Positions 26,459 to 35,748 of a stretch of DNA of 64,000 nt are shown in pieces. The DNA is from Pannonibacter anstelovis. Lineage in GTDB: Bacteria > Pseudomonadota > Alphaproteobacteria > Rhizobiales > Stappiaceae. The notes below the pieces were generated by a model that saw nothing but the letters and a program-made list of their open reading frames with translations, was not told the DNA's origin and did no database searches. Numbering within the stretch: the first letter of the stretch is position 1; every line of letters begins with the position of its first letter. The position numbers were made by a program, and so were the translations under genes. The stretch is from positions 1-64,000 of the forward strand of contig NZ_JBAKBF010000012.1 in assembly GCF_036881715.1 (NCBI RefSeq), read 5' to 3'.

Positions 26459-26862
26459 GGTGTCAGCCGGCCTGTAAGCCGGGTTCTGTAAGGCATGGAA
26501 GCAAGCTTCCATACGTGACGGTCATTCATCTGGGACGCCTGTTGCCAGACGCCTCACGCAACCTACCCGGATGGCTGGCCAGGAAACCAACCCGGACCCG
26601 AAGGCCCTGTGCCATCCCTATTCGGTTTTGCTCCCGGTGGGGTTTACCGTGCCGCGTCCGTTACCGTCCGCGCGGTGGGCTCTTACCCCACCCTTTCACC
26701 CTTACCCCTTGCCCGAAGGCCGGGGCGGTTTGCTTTCTGTGGCACTTTCCCTGAGGTCGCCCTCGCCGGGCGTTACCCGGCACCGTGTTTCCATGGAGCC
26801 CGGACTTTCCTCCCCCGCGGCCTTTCGGCACTTGCGGCAGCGACCGTCCGGCCAGCTGACCG
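26459..26862 (-). ncRNA. rnpB: RNase P RNA (class A, alphaproteobacterial)
   Basis: Catalytic RNA of ribonuclease P, which matures tRNA 5' ends. The minus strand shows the universal elements in order: GGAGGAAAGTCCGGGCTCCA near the 5' end (complement of about 26796-26815), GGGTAAGGGTGAAA, TACCCGGATAGG-like and ATGAATGACCGTC regions, and the 3' ACAGAACCCGGCTTACAG. Outer helix P1 pairs GTCAGCTGGCC with GGCCGGCTGAC, which sets the ends to about 26862 and 26459 (about 404 nt); each end may be off by a few bases. Confidence 0.93.
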
Positions 26863-26917
26863 GCTCCCCTTACGGAGGAAAAGGCAGCCGGTCAAGGATG
26901 CTTCTCGCCATCGCCCC

Positions 26918-26946
26918 CTTATACAGAGGGTGGCTTGCGGGCAATC
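26918..26946 (-). promoter_or_regulatory. Putative rnpB promoter
   Basis: TATAAG (26923-26918) lies 17 bases from GATTGC (26946-26941) on the minus strand. The -10 box includes the stop codon of the DUF2339 gene. The start of transcription would be near 26910, leaving about 48 nt of leader that can form a GACCGGCT/AGCCGGTC hairpin ahead of mature RNase P RNA. Confidence 0.45.
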
Positions 26947-29813
26947 ATGCGCTGGTAGAGGTAGCCGATGGCAATCAGAACCGCGCCCAGCCCCAGGAAG
27001 GACAAGGCCCTCAGCACGCCCTGCAGCGAGGACATGTCGAACAGGAAGACCTTGACCACCACCAGCGCAACAATGGCGCCCGCCACCTGCCGCAGGCGCA
27101 AGCTGTCGCGCCAGAGCCCCATGACCACGCCCGCCACGCCTAGCACCAGCCAGACGATGGAGTAGACGTAGTTTTCCAGCTCGCTCACGGGTTCGGTTGT
27201 GAGGATCAGCGGGCTGAAGGCATGGCGGATCGTGAGATTGACGAAGCAGAAGCCCAGAAGGCCTGCAAACGCGCCCACCAGCACGACATATCCAGCCGGG
27301 CGCACGGGGCGCGCTGCATAGGCCAGCAAGGCGTAGATCAGGAAGGGAGCGCCGTAACCGAGCGTGACCCAGTTCAGCACCGGCGTGTAGCCGACCGGAG
27401 CGCCGGTCCAGAGCGGGTTTTCGCTTAGGAGCACCAGCCCGCCCGCAAAAATGCCGAGCACACTGATGGCCATGGCTCCGCCCGAGAACACCAGGTTGCC
27501 CCTTGCCCCATCCGTGCCCGGAAGAATGCGGGTCAGGCCCAGAGACACGGAGCCGCCAGTGATGAGCATCATCGCAGCCGCCTTGAACCGGCTGGCATCG
27601 GAGTAGAAGGTGAATGTGGGATCAATGGCATGCAGCGCCAGCATGGCCAGCGCGATGCTGACACCGGCGATGGCCATCGCCTGCAGGATCCGGGCCCACA
27701 GGTCGTCACGGGTGCGGGTCAGCGCCCAGGCAGCAAAGACCAGGCCCAGCGCCGGAATGCCGTAGCCATAGAGAAGCTGGTTGAACACCGGCGTGATGCT
27801 GAGCTGTCCGCCCGCGATGAACGGATCCCACAGCAGGCGGCAGACATAAGGCAGGATCGCAACGGGCGCCAGAACACGCAGGCCCAGCACCGGGTAGCGC
27901 AGATAGACGAACACGAAGGCCGGCGTCAGAAGGCCCAGCGCCGTGGTCAGGAAGCCCCCCTCCAGAACGATGGCGATCGACAGGGCCAGGCCGCAGAGTG
28001 TTCCGGTGAACCAGGCAGCCACCGCTCCGGCACTGCCCGGATGCGTGTCCGCAACCTCACCGCCAGCCTTCGGCCCGCGCACGGCAAAGAGCAGGGCCAG
28101 CCGGTCGCCGAGGAGCAGGAAGGCAGCGGACAGGGCAAGTCCGGTCACGGCGAACAGCGGTGACGCTGCAAGGCCTTCCACCCGCCACCAGGCAGCGGCA
28201 AGCAAGGCAAGGCTTCCGGCAGCAGCCAGCGAGGCGAGGACGGCACGGGAGGCGGATTTCAGACTGCCTGCAATACCAGCAGCCAGCAGAATGGCACCGG
28301 TCACCAGCCCCAGCATGCCGAAGCGGGACAGCATGGCCTGCGTTTCGGCAGGTACTGGCGAGACCACAGGACCGAATGGGCCGACAGCACCCGGATAGGT
28401 GCCAAGATCCCTGAGTGGCAGATCAAGGCTGGCATAGGAAATCACCTGCACCAGCAGCGGCACCACGGCGGCATAGCGCAGGGCGCTGCAGCCATAGGCG
28501 AGCGCCAGCGGCACGGCGGCTAGTAGCAGCGTCTCCAGAACGAAGAGCGAAGCACTTTCCGACAGGCTGACATGGCCAAGGAAAGGCAGCGCCAGAACGC
28601 TGAGCGCGGCCGTCGCATACCAGTCCGGCTTTTCGGATCTGTCCGGTGCAAAGTCATGCAAGCGCCAGACGAAGCCCGCGGCCGTGATGGCATAGCCGCC
28701 CGCCAGATAAAGATCGAGCAGCAGCCTGTCTCCGGCGTCTGCCGCCATTTCGAAAAGCAGCGCCCAGCCGAAGAGACCTGCGACAGCAAGGCCTGCAAGC
28801 CACAGCCACAGCCGGATGCGCCCCACCGCAACCGCAGCAGCCGAGACGGCCAGCACATAGATGACCGCCGGAAGGATCTGTGAGCTGCCGGAAGACACCA
28901 GCACGGGCACCGCATAGCTGCCCGCAAGTCCAAGCGCTGCAAGTGCAGGCCCATGCAGCAGCGAGGCAAACATGGTGAGCAGCGAGACGGCCCCCAGCAG
29001 CACAAAGGCGCCGGCCGGGCCGATCAGATCGTACAGCGCATAGGCGGCATAGACATCAGCGAAGAGCGCCAGCGTGCCCGCTGCTGTCAGAACGGCGGGA
29101 ATGTTAGCCGTCGAGAAGCCTGGTAAGGAGAATGTGCCGGGCCGGCGGCGGGTCCACTCGCCAAGCCCCAGCAGGATCAGGCCCAGCGCAGCACCAGCCA
29201 GAATACGGGCGAGCGGGCCGAGGAGATCGTTCTCGACCGCAAAGCGCACGAGGAAGACAGCACCGGCGGCCAGCGCGATTCCGCCCACCCAGATGGTCCA
29301 TTTGCCGCCGATCTGCTGTTCACGGGCTGCAGCTGCATCGCGGACGTCCTGCGCCACCTGTTCGTCTGCCGGGCGGGAAGCTGCACTTCGGCGGGCGGAA
29401 GAGGTGCGCGCGGCAACGTCGAAGGGCCCTGCGGGGCGTGCGGGCTGGGCAGGCTCCCCGCTCGCGGGCTCCTCTGCAGATGCGCCGCCCTCTGCCGGGC
29501 TTGAGGTTTCCGGCTCCTGCGTTTCTGCAGGGACATCATCTTCAGAAGGCCGTTGCGGGGCTATTTCCGGCTCATCGGGCGCCGCAGATCTGGTATCTGT
29601 CTCTGACGCAGCCCTTCCGGCAGCCTCATTCAGCTCCAGCCGCCGCTGAAGGCCGGTAACAATCTGCTGCAGGGCGGAAATTTCGCGCTTCTGAAGGTCG
29701 ATCTGCCGCTGGAGGCCTCCGGTCGTGCCGTAAAGGATGAGTGGCAGAATGAAGCTGACGAACAGGAAGACCAGCGCAAAGCCGATCAGGAGGGTGAATT
29801 CCATATCCAACAT
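26919..29813 (-). CDS. DUF2339 family polytopic membrane protein
   Basis: About 964 residues. An N-terminal membrane helix (FTLLIGFALVFLFVSFILPLIL) is followed by a short coiled coil (QRQIDLQKREISALQQIV), a disordered Glu/Pro/Ala-rich stretch (about 60-150), the signature KWTIWVGGIALAAGAVFLVRFAVE, and more than 20 further helices to the C-terminus. This layout is that of DUF2339 proteins, whose function is not established. The start at 29813 is chosen over 29825 because GGAG lies just upstream. It is followed directly by rnpB, whose promoter overlaps its stop. Confidence 0.88.
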   Translation of the reverse strand: MLDMEFTLLIGFALVFLFVSFILPLILYGTTGGLQRQIDLQKREISALQQIVTGLQRRLELNEAAGRAASETDTRSAAPDEPEIAPQRPSEDDVPAETQEPETSSPAEGGASAEEPASGEPAQPARPAGPFDVAARTSSARRSAASRPADEQVAQDVRDAAAAREQQIGGKWTIWVGGIALAAGAVFLVRFAVENDLLGPLARILAGAALGLILLGLGEWTRRRPGTFSLPGFSTANIPAVLTAAGTLALFADVYAAYALYDLIGPAGAFVLLGAVSLLTMFASLLHGPALAALGLAGSYAVPVLVSSGSSQILPAVIYVLAVSAAAVAVGRIRLWLWLAGLAVAGLFGWALLFEMAADAGDRLLLDLYLAGGYAITAAGFVWRLHDFAPDRSEKPDWYATAALSVLALPFLGHVSLSESASLFVLETLLLAAVPLALAYGCSALRYAAVVPLLVQVISYASLDLPLRDLGTYPGAVGPFGPVVSPVPAETQAMLSRFGMLGLVTGAILLAAGIAGSLKSASRAVLASLAAAGSLALLAAAWWRVEGLAASPLFAVTGLALSAAFLLLGDRLALLFAVRGPKAGGEVADTHPGSAGAVAAWFTGTLCGLALSIAIVLEGGFLTTALGLLTPAFVFVYLRYPVLGLRVLAPVAILPYVCRLLWDPFIAGGQLSITPVFNQLLYGYGIPALGLVFAAWALTRTRDDLWARILQAMAIAGVSIALAMLALHAIDPTFTFYSDASRFKAAAMMLITGGSVSLGLTRILPGTDGARGNLVFSGGAMAISVLGIFAGGLVLLSENPLWTGAPVGYTPVLNWVTLGYGAPFLIYALLAYAARPVRPAGYVVLVGAFAGLLGFCFVNLTIRHAFSPLILTTEPVSELENYVYSIVWLVLGVAGVVMGLWRDSLRLRQVAGAIVALVVVKVFLFDMSSLQGVLRALSFLGLGAVLIAIGYLYQRMIARKPPSV

Positions 29814-29949
29814 TCGTCTCCGCAAGCCCGCAAATGCAGCAGATCAGCCCGCATCTTTACGCAGACTGATCAGATTACCTAGTCTCATGTGCAAGGCTGG
29901 CCTGTGACTTGCGCCACAGCCTGAAGCTTTTGGCAGGACGCTGCAACCC

Positions 29950-32040
29950 TCAGGCCATCTGCTCTGCAGGTTCCCGGACACCGTCCTCTTCCTCGAGGCC
30001 CGCCGGAAGTGCGCGTTCGTCGATGACCTCCGGGCCTTTGACTGCACCGGGGCGGCCAAAGAGATAGCCCTGGACGAGATCGCAGCCGGCGGCGCGCAGC
30101 AGCACCACCTGGTCCTGGTTCTCGACGCCCTCCGCCGTGATCAGCACGTCGAGCGACCGGCCAAGGCCGATGATCGATGTGACGACGGCATCGGTGCCCG
30201 CATCCTTGCCGAGGTTCTTGATGAAGCTGCGGTCGATCTTGATCTTGTTGAAGGGGAAGCGGTTCAGGTAGCTCAGCGAGGAATAGCCCGTGCCGAAGTC
30301 ATCCATGGCGATGGTCACGCCCATGCTGCTGATGGCCTCCAGCGTCTCGACCACCGCATCCGTGTCTGCGATCAGCAGACTTTCCGTGATCTCGATCTCG
30401 AGCCGCTTCGGATCAAGGCCGGATTCCTCCAGCGCTCTGGCCACCTTGCGCTGGGTTTCGCCTGCCTTGAACTGGGCCGGAGAGAAGTTGACGGCCACGC
30501 GCAGTGTCTTGTCATGCCACTCGGCCGCCTCACGGCAGGCACGGCGCAGCACCCAGTCGCCGATGTCTTCGATGAGGCCAGTGTCCTCTGCCACCGAGAT
30601 GAACACGTCCGGAGAGATCGTGCCCTTTGTCGGATGCTCCCAGCGGATCAGCGCCTCATAGCCTTTCAGCGTGTTGTCATGCAGCGAGAACTGCGGCTGA
30701 TAGAGCAGGTCGAACTGATCATATTTCAGCGCCTTGATCAGCCCGGCCTCCACTTCCTTGCGGCGCTGCGCTTCCGCGTCCATCTCCGGCTGGTACCAGA
30801 AGAAGGTGGACCGGCCGGAGTGCTTGGCCCGGTAGAGTGCCAGATCCGCGCAATGCAGCATGCGCGAGGAGCGCCAGTTGCCATCATTAGCCCGGGCGAT
30901 GCCCATCGACAGCGAAATCTGCAATTCGATACCGTCAATGACACAGGGAGGCTTGGTTGCCGCGATCATGTCGCTGGCGAGCTTGGTAATCCGTGCCACG
31001 TCCGAGATTGATGTCACCATCACCGCAAACTCATCGCCGGAAAGGCGCGCCACAAGGTGCTCGCCAAAGACAGCGCGCAACCGGTCAGCAATCACCTGCA
31101 GGAAAATGTCGCCGGTGCCGTGGCCATAGGTGTCGTTGACCGACTTGAACTTGTCCACGTCGATCAGGATCACCGCCATATTGCTGGCCTTGGCGTGCGT
31201 CACGCGCAGGGCTTCCGTCAGCTTGGCGCTGAACAGCGCACGGTTTGGCAGCGAGGTGAGCGGATCGTGGTGAGCGAGAAACTCCATATTACGGCTGATG
31301 CGCACCACATCCCGGTAGCGGAACCAGAGCAGCAGGCCCACCGCAAGAGCGGAACTGACGGTAAGAACGGCAAGAAGGCCCGTTGTCAGAAGAACCGTCC
31401 GGTTCGCCCCGGCCAGAACAGGGGCAATGTCGAGCGCCAGCAGATCGACGGAGGACACGGTGCTGCCATCGGAAACCGGGACAGTCACCAGCGCCACATC
31501 TTTCGCAGCGCCCCACCAGCTGTAGAACACGGTAACGCGCGGCAGACCGCCGTCCCGGGCCTGTTCCAGCGCATGGCGGACCGCCCCGCTGCTGATACCT
31601 GCGTCAACAATCGCGGCAGGTATCTCCTGGGCCACGATGCTGCCGCTCTCGTCCGCCGGAGTACCGTCCACAAGCGGAACCCTTGCATGGGCACGCATCG
31701 CGGACGAGCCCAGATCCCCCGTGACGGTATCTGCGAAGCGCGTCAATTCGAAAATATGCAGGGTGCCGTCATCGACCCCGGCAATATGCGGCACGAAACT
31801 CTGGCTGAAGCTGCGCAACCGCAGCAGCGCACTCGACAGATCTTCCGGTTCACGCCCCTGCCGCGCATCAAGACGCAGGTCCGATTCGGTCCAGTTGCGC
31901 AGGGAGGATTCCAGCGCATCGCCCACCAGCCAGCTGGACAGAAGACGGTTGCTGACGAAAATGCCCAGAGACAGCGTCAACACGACAGCAAGCATGGTTG
32001 CTGCGGCCATCAGTTCCTGGCGGCTGATCGTGCGTTTCAT
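29950..32040 (-). CDS. Membrane GGDEF-EAL protein, probable c-di-GMP phosphodiesterase
   Basis: About 696 residues. There are two membrane helices (about 12-34 and 235-258) around a periplasmic sensor region, then a GGDEF and an EAL domain. In the cyclase domain DPLTSLPNR and DVDKFKSVNDTYGHGTGD are intact, but the signature reads RLSGDEF (Ser for the first Gly) and no RxxD inhibitory site precedes it. The EAL domain keeps YEALIRWEHP, NFSPAQFKAG, EITESLLIAD, MDDFGTGYSS, KIDRSFIKNL and TAEGVE, so hydrolysis of c-di-GMP is likely. ATG at 32040 is preferred over a TTG at 32067. Confidence 0.9.
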   Translation of the reverse strand: MKRTISRQELMAAATMLAVVLTLSLGIFVSNRLLSSWLVGDALESSLRNWTESDLRLDARQGREPEDLSSALLRLRSFSQSFVPHIAGVDDGTLHIFELTRFADTVTGDLGSSAMRAHARVPLVDGTPADESGSIVAQEIPAAIVDAGISSGAVRHALEQARDGGLPRVTVFYSWWGAAKDVALVTVPVSDGSTVSSVDLLALDIAPVLAGANRTVLLTTGLLAVLTVSSALAVGLLLWFRYRDVVRISRNMEFLAHHDPLTSLPNRALFSAKLTEALRVTHAKASNMAVILIDVDKFKSVNDTYGHGTGDIFLQVIADRLRAVFGEHLVARLSGDEFAVMVTSISDVARITKLASDMIAATKPPCVIDGIELQISLSMGIARANDGNWRSSRMLHCADLALYRAKHSGRSTFFWYQPEMDAEAQRRKEVEAGLIKALKYDQFDLLYQPQFSLHDNTLKGYEALIRWEHPTKGTISPDVFISVAEDTGLIEDIGDWVLRRACREAAEWHDKTLRVAVNFSPAQFKAGETQRKVARALEESGLDPKRLEIEITESLLIADTDAVVETLEAISSMGVTIAMDDFGTGYSSLSYLNRFPFNKIKIDRSFIKNLGKDAGTDAVVTSIIGLGRSLDVLITAEGVENQDQVVLLRAAGCDLVQGYLFGRPGAVKGPEVIDERALPAGLEEEDGVREPAEQMA

Positions 32041-32256
32041 AGCTGTCCGGACTACCCTGTTTACCAATGTCCCGGCTTCAGCATACGCGTATGAAGGTTT
32101 AGCCCAGGTGAATGAAAATATGCCCTTACGTTATTTTGCGGAAGGAGCGCCGCTAGGGGCTTGCGCGCCCGGTGCAGGTGCCTGTACTCGGGTGGGGAAG
32201 AAGCAGCGGTGTCCGCCTTTGGCCAGACCGACACCACGACCCCGGAGCCTGACGCG

Positions 32257-32961
32257 GTGAACATCTGGTCCAGCATTGGCGCCATCGTCACAGCCATCGG
32301 CTCGGCCATTGGGTCTGGCGGCGCACAGCTGATCGACCGGCTGGTGCAGCTCGTCCTGGCCCGCCCGGAAGGGACATCCACGGTCGGTTTCACTGTCGCC
32401 ATGATTGCCCTGTCTGCGAAAATGGCCAAGGCAGATGGCGTTGTGACTACCGACGAAGTTCTCGCCTTCCGCAATCTTTTCGAGGTCCCGGAGGGTGAGG
32501 AGCGCAATGTCGCGCGCCTGTTTGATCTCGCCAAACAGGACATTGCCGGCTTCGATATCTATGCGAAAAAGCTGGCGGATCTCTTTCCCTATGACCGCAA
32601 GACCCTCTTCGACATTCTTGACGGCCTGTTCTTCATCGCCAAGGCCGACGGGCTGATCCACACTCAGGAGCTTGAGTTTCTGCGTGAGGTAGCACGGATC
32701 TTCGGTCTCGATGAGCGCGAGTTCAACAAGGTGGTTGCCCGCCATGTGCGTGACCGCAACGACCCCTATGCGGTTCTGGGCATTCAACCGGATGCATCCA
32801 ACGAGGACGTGAAGGCGCATTACCGCCGCGAGGTACGCGAGACCCACCCGGACGTGCTGATTGCCCGCGGTGTACCGCAGGAATTCGTCCGCATCGCCAA
32901 TGACCGTATGGCCGCCCTCAATGCGGCCTATGCCAAAATCAGTTCGGAGCGTGGCCTGTGA
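32257..32961 (+). CDS. TerB-DnaJ co-chaperone (DjlA-like)
   Basis: 234 residues from GTG at 32257, which has GGAG nine bases upstream; the open frame extends to 32161 without a site. An N-terminal hydrophobic segment (IWSSIGAIVTAIGSAIGSG) is followed by a TerB-like helical domain (FTVAMIALSAKMAKADGVVTTDEV, and FFIAKADGLIHTQELEFL) and a C-terminal J domain (DPYAVLGIQPDASNEDVKAHYRR) with the HPD motif in ETHPDVL, which stimulates DnaK. Its stop overlaps the amidase start (GTGA), so the two are probably co-translated. Confidence 0.9.
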   Translation: MNIWSSIGAIVTAIGSAIGSGGAQLIDRLVQLVLARPEGTSTVGFTVAMIALSAKMAKADGVVTTDEVLAFRNLFEVPEGEERNVARLFDLAKQDIAGFDIYAKKLADLFPYDRKTLFDILDGLFFIAKADGLIHTQELEFLREVARIFGLDEREFNKVVARHVRDRNDPYAVLGIQPDASNEDVKAHYRREVRETHPDVLIARGVPQEFVRIANDRMAALNAAYAKISSERGL

Positions 32962-33716
32962 GTGTGAAGCCTGATTGCGGCGTGCCCGCCAGAGTACATC
33001 CCTCCCCCAATCATAACGAGCGGCGCGAGGGTGCGCCCATCGACATGATCATCCTGCATTACACGGGCATGAAGACGGCGGACGAAGCGCTGCAGCGCCT
33101 GTGCGACACGCGTGCGGAAGTCTCCGCCCATTACTTCATCCATGAGGATGGCCGAGTCCTGCAATGCGTGCCGGAGGCGCGCCGCGCCTGGCATGCGGGC
33201 AAGTCGTTCTGGAAGGGCGAAACAGACATCAACTCCCGCTCCATCGGCATCGAGATCGTCAATCCCGGCCATGAGTGGGGCTACCGGCCCTTCCCCGAGG
33301 CACAGGTCGAAGCGGTTCTGCACCTGTGCCAGGACATCATGCTGCGCTACCAGATGAAGCCCTGGCGGGTGCTGGCTCATTCCGACGTCGCCCCCGGCCG
33401 CAAGGAAGACCCGGGCGAACTTTTTCCCTGGAACGTTCTGGCCGCCGGCGGCGTTGCTCATCACGTGGACCCGGTTCCCGTGACCAGCGGCCGTTTCTTC
33501 CAGGAGGGGGAGAGCGGGCAGCCTATCGAGGCGCTGCAGTCTATGCTGGCCATCTATGGCTATGACGTGCCGGTGCAGGGTGAGTTCGATGCCCGCACCA
33601 AGGCAGCCGTCACCGCCTTCCAGCGTCATTTCCGCCCCGAACGGGTGGACGGCATTGCGGACGCGTCGACCATTGCAACGCTGCACAAACTGCTGACGGC
33701 CCTGCCCGAACTCTGA
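32958..33716 (+). CDS. AmpD-like N-acetylmuramoyl-L-alanine amidase
   Basis: Zinc amidase that cuts between MurNAc (or anhydroMurNAc) and L-Ala in murein fragments. The 252-residue product has an Amidase_2 domain with putative zinc ligands His in IILHYTGM, His in LAHSDVAPGR and Asp in RKEDPG, matching the AmpD pattern, and a C-terminal PG_binding_1 domain (GQPIEALQSMLAIYGY ... TKAAVTAFQRHF). No signal peptide is visible, which fits cytoplasmic AmpD-type recycling better than lipoprotein AmiD. It starts with GTG at 32958 overlapping the stop of the co-chaperone gene. Confidence 0.92.
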   Translation: MSVKPDCGVPARVHPSPNHNERREGAPIDMIILHYTGMKTADEALQRLCDTRAEVSAHYFIHEDGRVLQCVPEARRAWHAGKSFWKGETDINSRSIGIEIVNPGHEWGYRPFPEAQVEAVLHLCQDIMLRYQMKPWRVLAHSDVAPGRKEDPGELFPWNVLAAGGVAHHVDPVPVTSGRFFQEGESGQPIEALQSMLAIYGYDVPVQGEFDARTKAAVTAFQRHFRPERVDGIADASTIATLHKLLTALPEL

Positions 33717-34065
33717 CGCGCAGATCCGGGGGCACGGCAACGGCCACAAACAGCCCACCTCAACCGGCGGAGGCACGCCATTGTGCACAGCAACATACCG
33801 GGCAAATCCTGAGACAAAGACGGGCGCTTTGATGGCTGAACGCTTCTCACCAAACAAGCGCCCCGTTTTCGCCCAGATCTGCATAATTTACCTACAAAAC
33901 GCTTAAATATTTAACGGGCTACCCTTAATTTCCGTAACATTTCGTGATGATAGCGGGCCGATTTTGGCCCAAGCTGGCGGTCATTTCTCCCCTATCGAAC
34001 CGCGGCAAGCCGCATTGACCTCAGCCGCGGGCAGCACCCGGAAGACATTCACGGAGCCACATCAC
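33717..34065. other. 349-base intergenic region before the lytic transglycosylase
   Basis: No credible gene is seen. An A/T-rich block (about 33880-33955, with several TTAA and TAAT steps) probably holds the promoter of the transglycosylase. Confidence 0.5.
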
Positions 34066-34785
34066 ATGACCCAGACGCGCAACTCCCTGCGCCGGGCTTT
34101 CTATTGCCTTTTTTCCGTCGCGCTCACCCTGACCATGATGTCCGGCGAGAGCCATGCCAAGAGCCGTGCAGCGGCTCCATCTCCCGAAGCGAATGCAGCA
34201 GACAGCGAAAACGCAAAGCCTGAAATGCGTGAGGTTCTGGTCATGGTGGGAGGGCGTCTGATGCCAGCCCTCCGCCCCGTCACGGATGAAATGCCCGATG
34301 GCTTGGTCGTAAAGCGGAACAAGACCGCTGGTGCCCGGGCACAGGGCACCAGCGAAAGCGGCAAGGCAGCTGCCGCAAACACTGCCGATGATGACCGCAG
34401 CGCCGCCGGCCACAGTGCCTATGATCACCTGATCGCCGCTGCCGCCAAGCGCCACGGTATTTCCGTTGAGCTCGCGCACGCCGTCATCCGCGTGGAGAGC
34501 AACTACAACGCCCGTGCCAAGGGCCGCCATGGGGAAATCGGCCTCATGCAGATCAAGCCCGCCACTGCACGCGGTCTCGGCTTCCGCGGCAAGGCGTCGG
34601 CACTCTATGATCCGGCAACCAATCTGGAATGGGGCATGCGCTATCTGGCCGGTGCTCAGGCCCGCGCCGGCGGCGACACCTGCGGCACGATCCTGCGCTA
34701 CAACGCCGGTCATTTCGCCACCCGGATGAACGCCCGCAGCCGCCAGTATTGCGGCCAGGTGAAGCAGATCATCGCTTCGCTGTAA
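34066..34785 (+). CDS. Secreted lytic transglycosylase (SLT family)
   Basis: Cleaves the glycan strand of murein to 1,6-anhydro products in the periplasm. The 239-residue product has a signal peptide (FYCLFSVALTLTMMSGESHA), an Ala-rich low-complexity stretch, and a C-terminal SLT domain: AHAVIRVESNYNARAKG with the catalytic Glu in VES, HGEIGLMQIKPATARGLGF, and NLEWGMRYL. The ATG at 34066 sits directly before the signal peptide; the upstream open extension is not signal-like. A cysteine pair near the C-terminus (DTCGTI ... YCGQ) may form a disulfide. Confidence 0.92.
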   Translation: MTQTRNSLRRAFYCLFSVALTLTMMSGESHAKSRAAAPSPEANAADSENAKPEMREVLVMVGGRLMPALRPVTDEMPDGLVVKRNKTAGARAQGTSESGKAAAANTADDDRSAAGHSAYDHLIAAAAKRHGISVELAHAVIRVESNYNARAKGRHGEIGLMQIKPATARGLGFRGKASALYDPATNLEWGMRYLAGAQARAGGDTCGTILRYNAGHFATRMNARSRQYCGQVKQIIASL

Positions 34786-34803
34786 CCGGATAGGCAGAAG
34801 AAC

Positions 34804-34843
34804 AGGCGGCCGGCCGGAGGTCAAAACTCCCGGCCGGCCGCCT
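34804..34843. terminator. Bidirectional terminator
   Basis: AGGCGGCCGGCCGG (34804-34817) pairs perfectly with 34830-34843 over 14 bases. On the plus strand CTTTCATT follows. It separates the convergent transglycosylase and MarR-type genes. Confidence 0.75.
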
Positions 34844-34853
34844 CTTTCATTCA

Positions 34854-35390
34854 TTACATGGCCGCAGCTGCCCGTGCAGCCTGATCGTAGGAGCCGGAGA
34901 CAGAGCGCAGGATGGCGGCAAGACGCGACAGCTCCTTCTCGTCAAAGCCAATGGCCTTGACCGGCTGCACCAGCAGCGCCTCACGCAGGCGGCGGTATTC
35001 AAGGCAGGCCTTTTCACCTTCAGGCGTGATAGCCACCGTCTTCTCCTTGCCCCGGCGCCCCGAAACGATCAGCTTCGCTGCCTCAAGCTTCTTCAGCGCA
35101 TAGGACACGGTGTAGGTATCCTCGATATTCAGCACGAGGCAGAGATCCGCCAGCGTCTTTGCCCTGCCCCGGTGATTGATCGAGTGCAGCACCTGGACGT
35201 CCAGCGGGCTCATTCCCGGCACACCGGCTGCGGCCATGCAGCGGACCATCCAGCGGTAATAGGCGTTGATCATCATCGTCACGCCGAACTCAACCTCGGA
35301 CAGCGACGGCATGGCGCCCGACGCAAGATGTGCGGCGGAAACGACCGGGCCAATCGGGGCCAGTTCCTGCGTTTCTTCTTTTTCTGTCAT
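34854..35390 (-). CDS. MarR-type winged-helix regulator
   Basis: 178 residues. The N-terminal 25 residues look flexible; the core has helices typical of MarR proteins, the recognition region ADLCLVLNIEDTYTVSYALKKLEAAKLI and the wing SGRRGKEKTVAITPEGEKA. It is divergent from the FAD oxidoreductase at the head of the TRAP/oxoprolinase cluster, so it is the obvious candidate regulator of that cluster. The effector is unknown. Confidence 0.85.
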   Translation of the reverse strand: MTEKEETQELAPIGPVVSAAHLASGAMPSLSEVEFGVTMMINAYYRWMVRCMAAAGVPGMSPLDVQVLHSINHRGRAKTLADLCLVLNIEDTYTVSYALKKLEAAKLIVSGRRGKEKTVAITPEGEKACLEYRRLREALLVQPVKAIGFDEKELSRLAAILRSVSGSYDQAARAAAAM

Positions 35391-35748
35391 TGGTCCAGCA
35401 CATCTCCCCGGTGCGAAATCCCAAAATCAAACATAGCTGCAAACTACCTGACAGATATATGCCTCAGCAACAGAGCCAAGGCCGGCCGCTATGGCAGAAA
35501 CGACATGCTTCTGCTGTTTTACCGGGCACTTTGCCGTTCCAATGATGCACCAGCATGAAAAGCCCACGCATTTCGGCGAATTAGCTGCTGATACCATGCA
35601 CGCAAATTCGTCAGGACAGCACAAGCGGAAACAGCGATGATTTATTGACATTTTATAGGCGTCAATTAACGTCCCGGCAGGGACTGTGAGTTGGGAGGCT
35701 GCGCAGCATGACAGGAAGAACAAGCAGGCCGTTTGAGGCCGGTGCGGC
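35391..35748. promoter_or_regulatory. Divergent promoter region, MarR gene / oxidoreductase cluster
   Basis: 358 bases without a gene. It contains ATTGAC-N11-GTCAAT (35644-35649 and 35661-35666), a spaced inverted repeat that could be the operator; its left half includes a -35-like TTGACA reading toward the oxidoreductase. A/T-rich stretches around 35440-35465 probably serve the regulator gene. Confidence 0.5.

Noticed and set aside
26314..27143. Plus-strand frames of 146-190 codons over rnpB
   Set aside because: They read the antisense of RNase P RNA; the RNA signatures are decisive.
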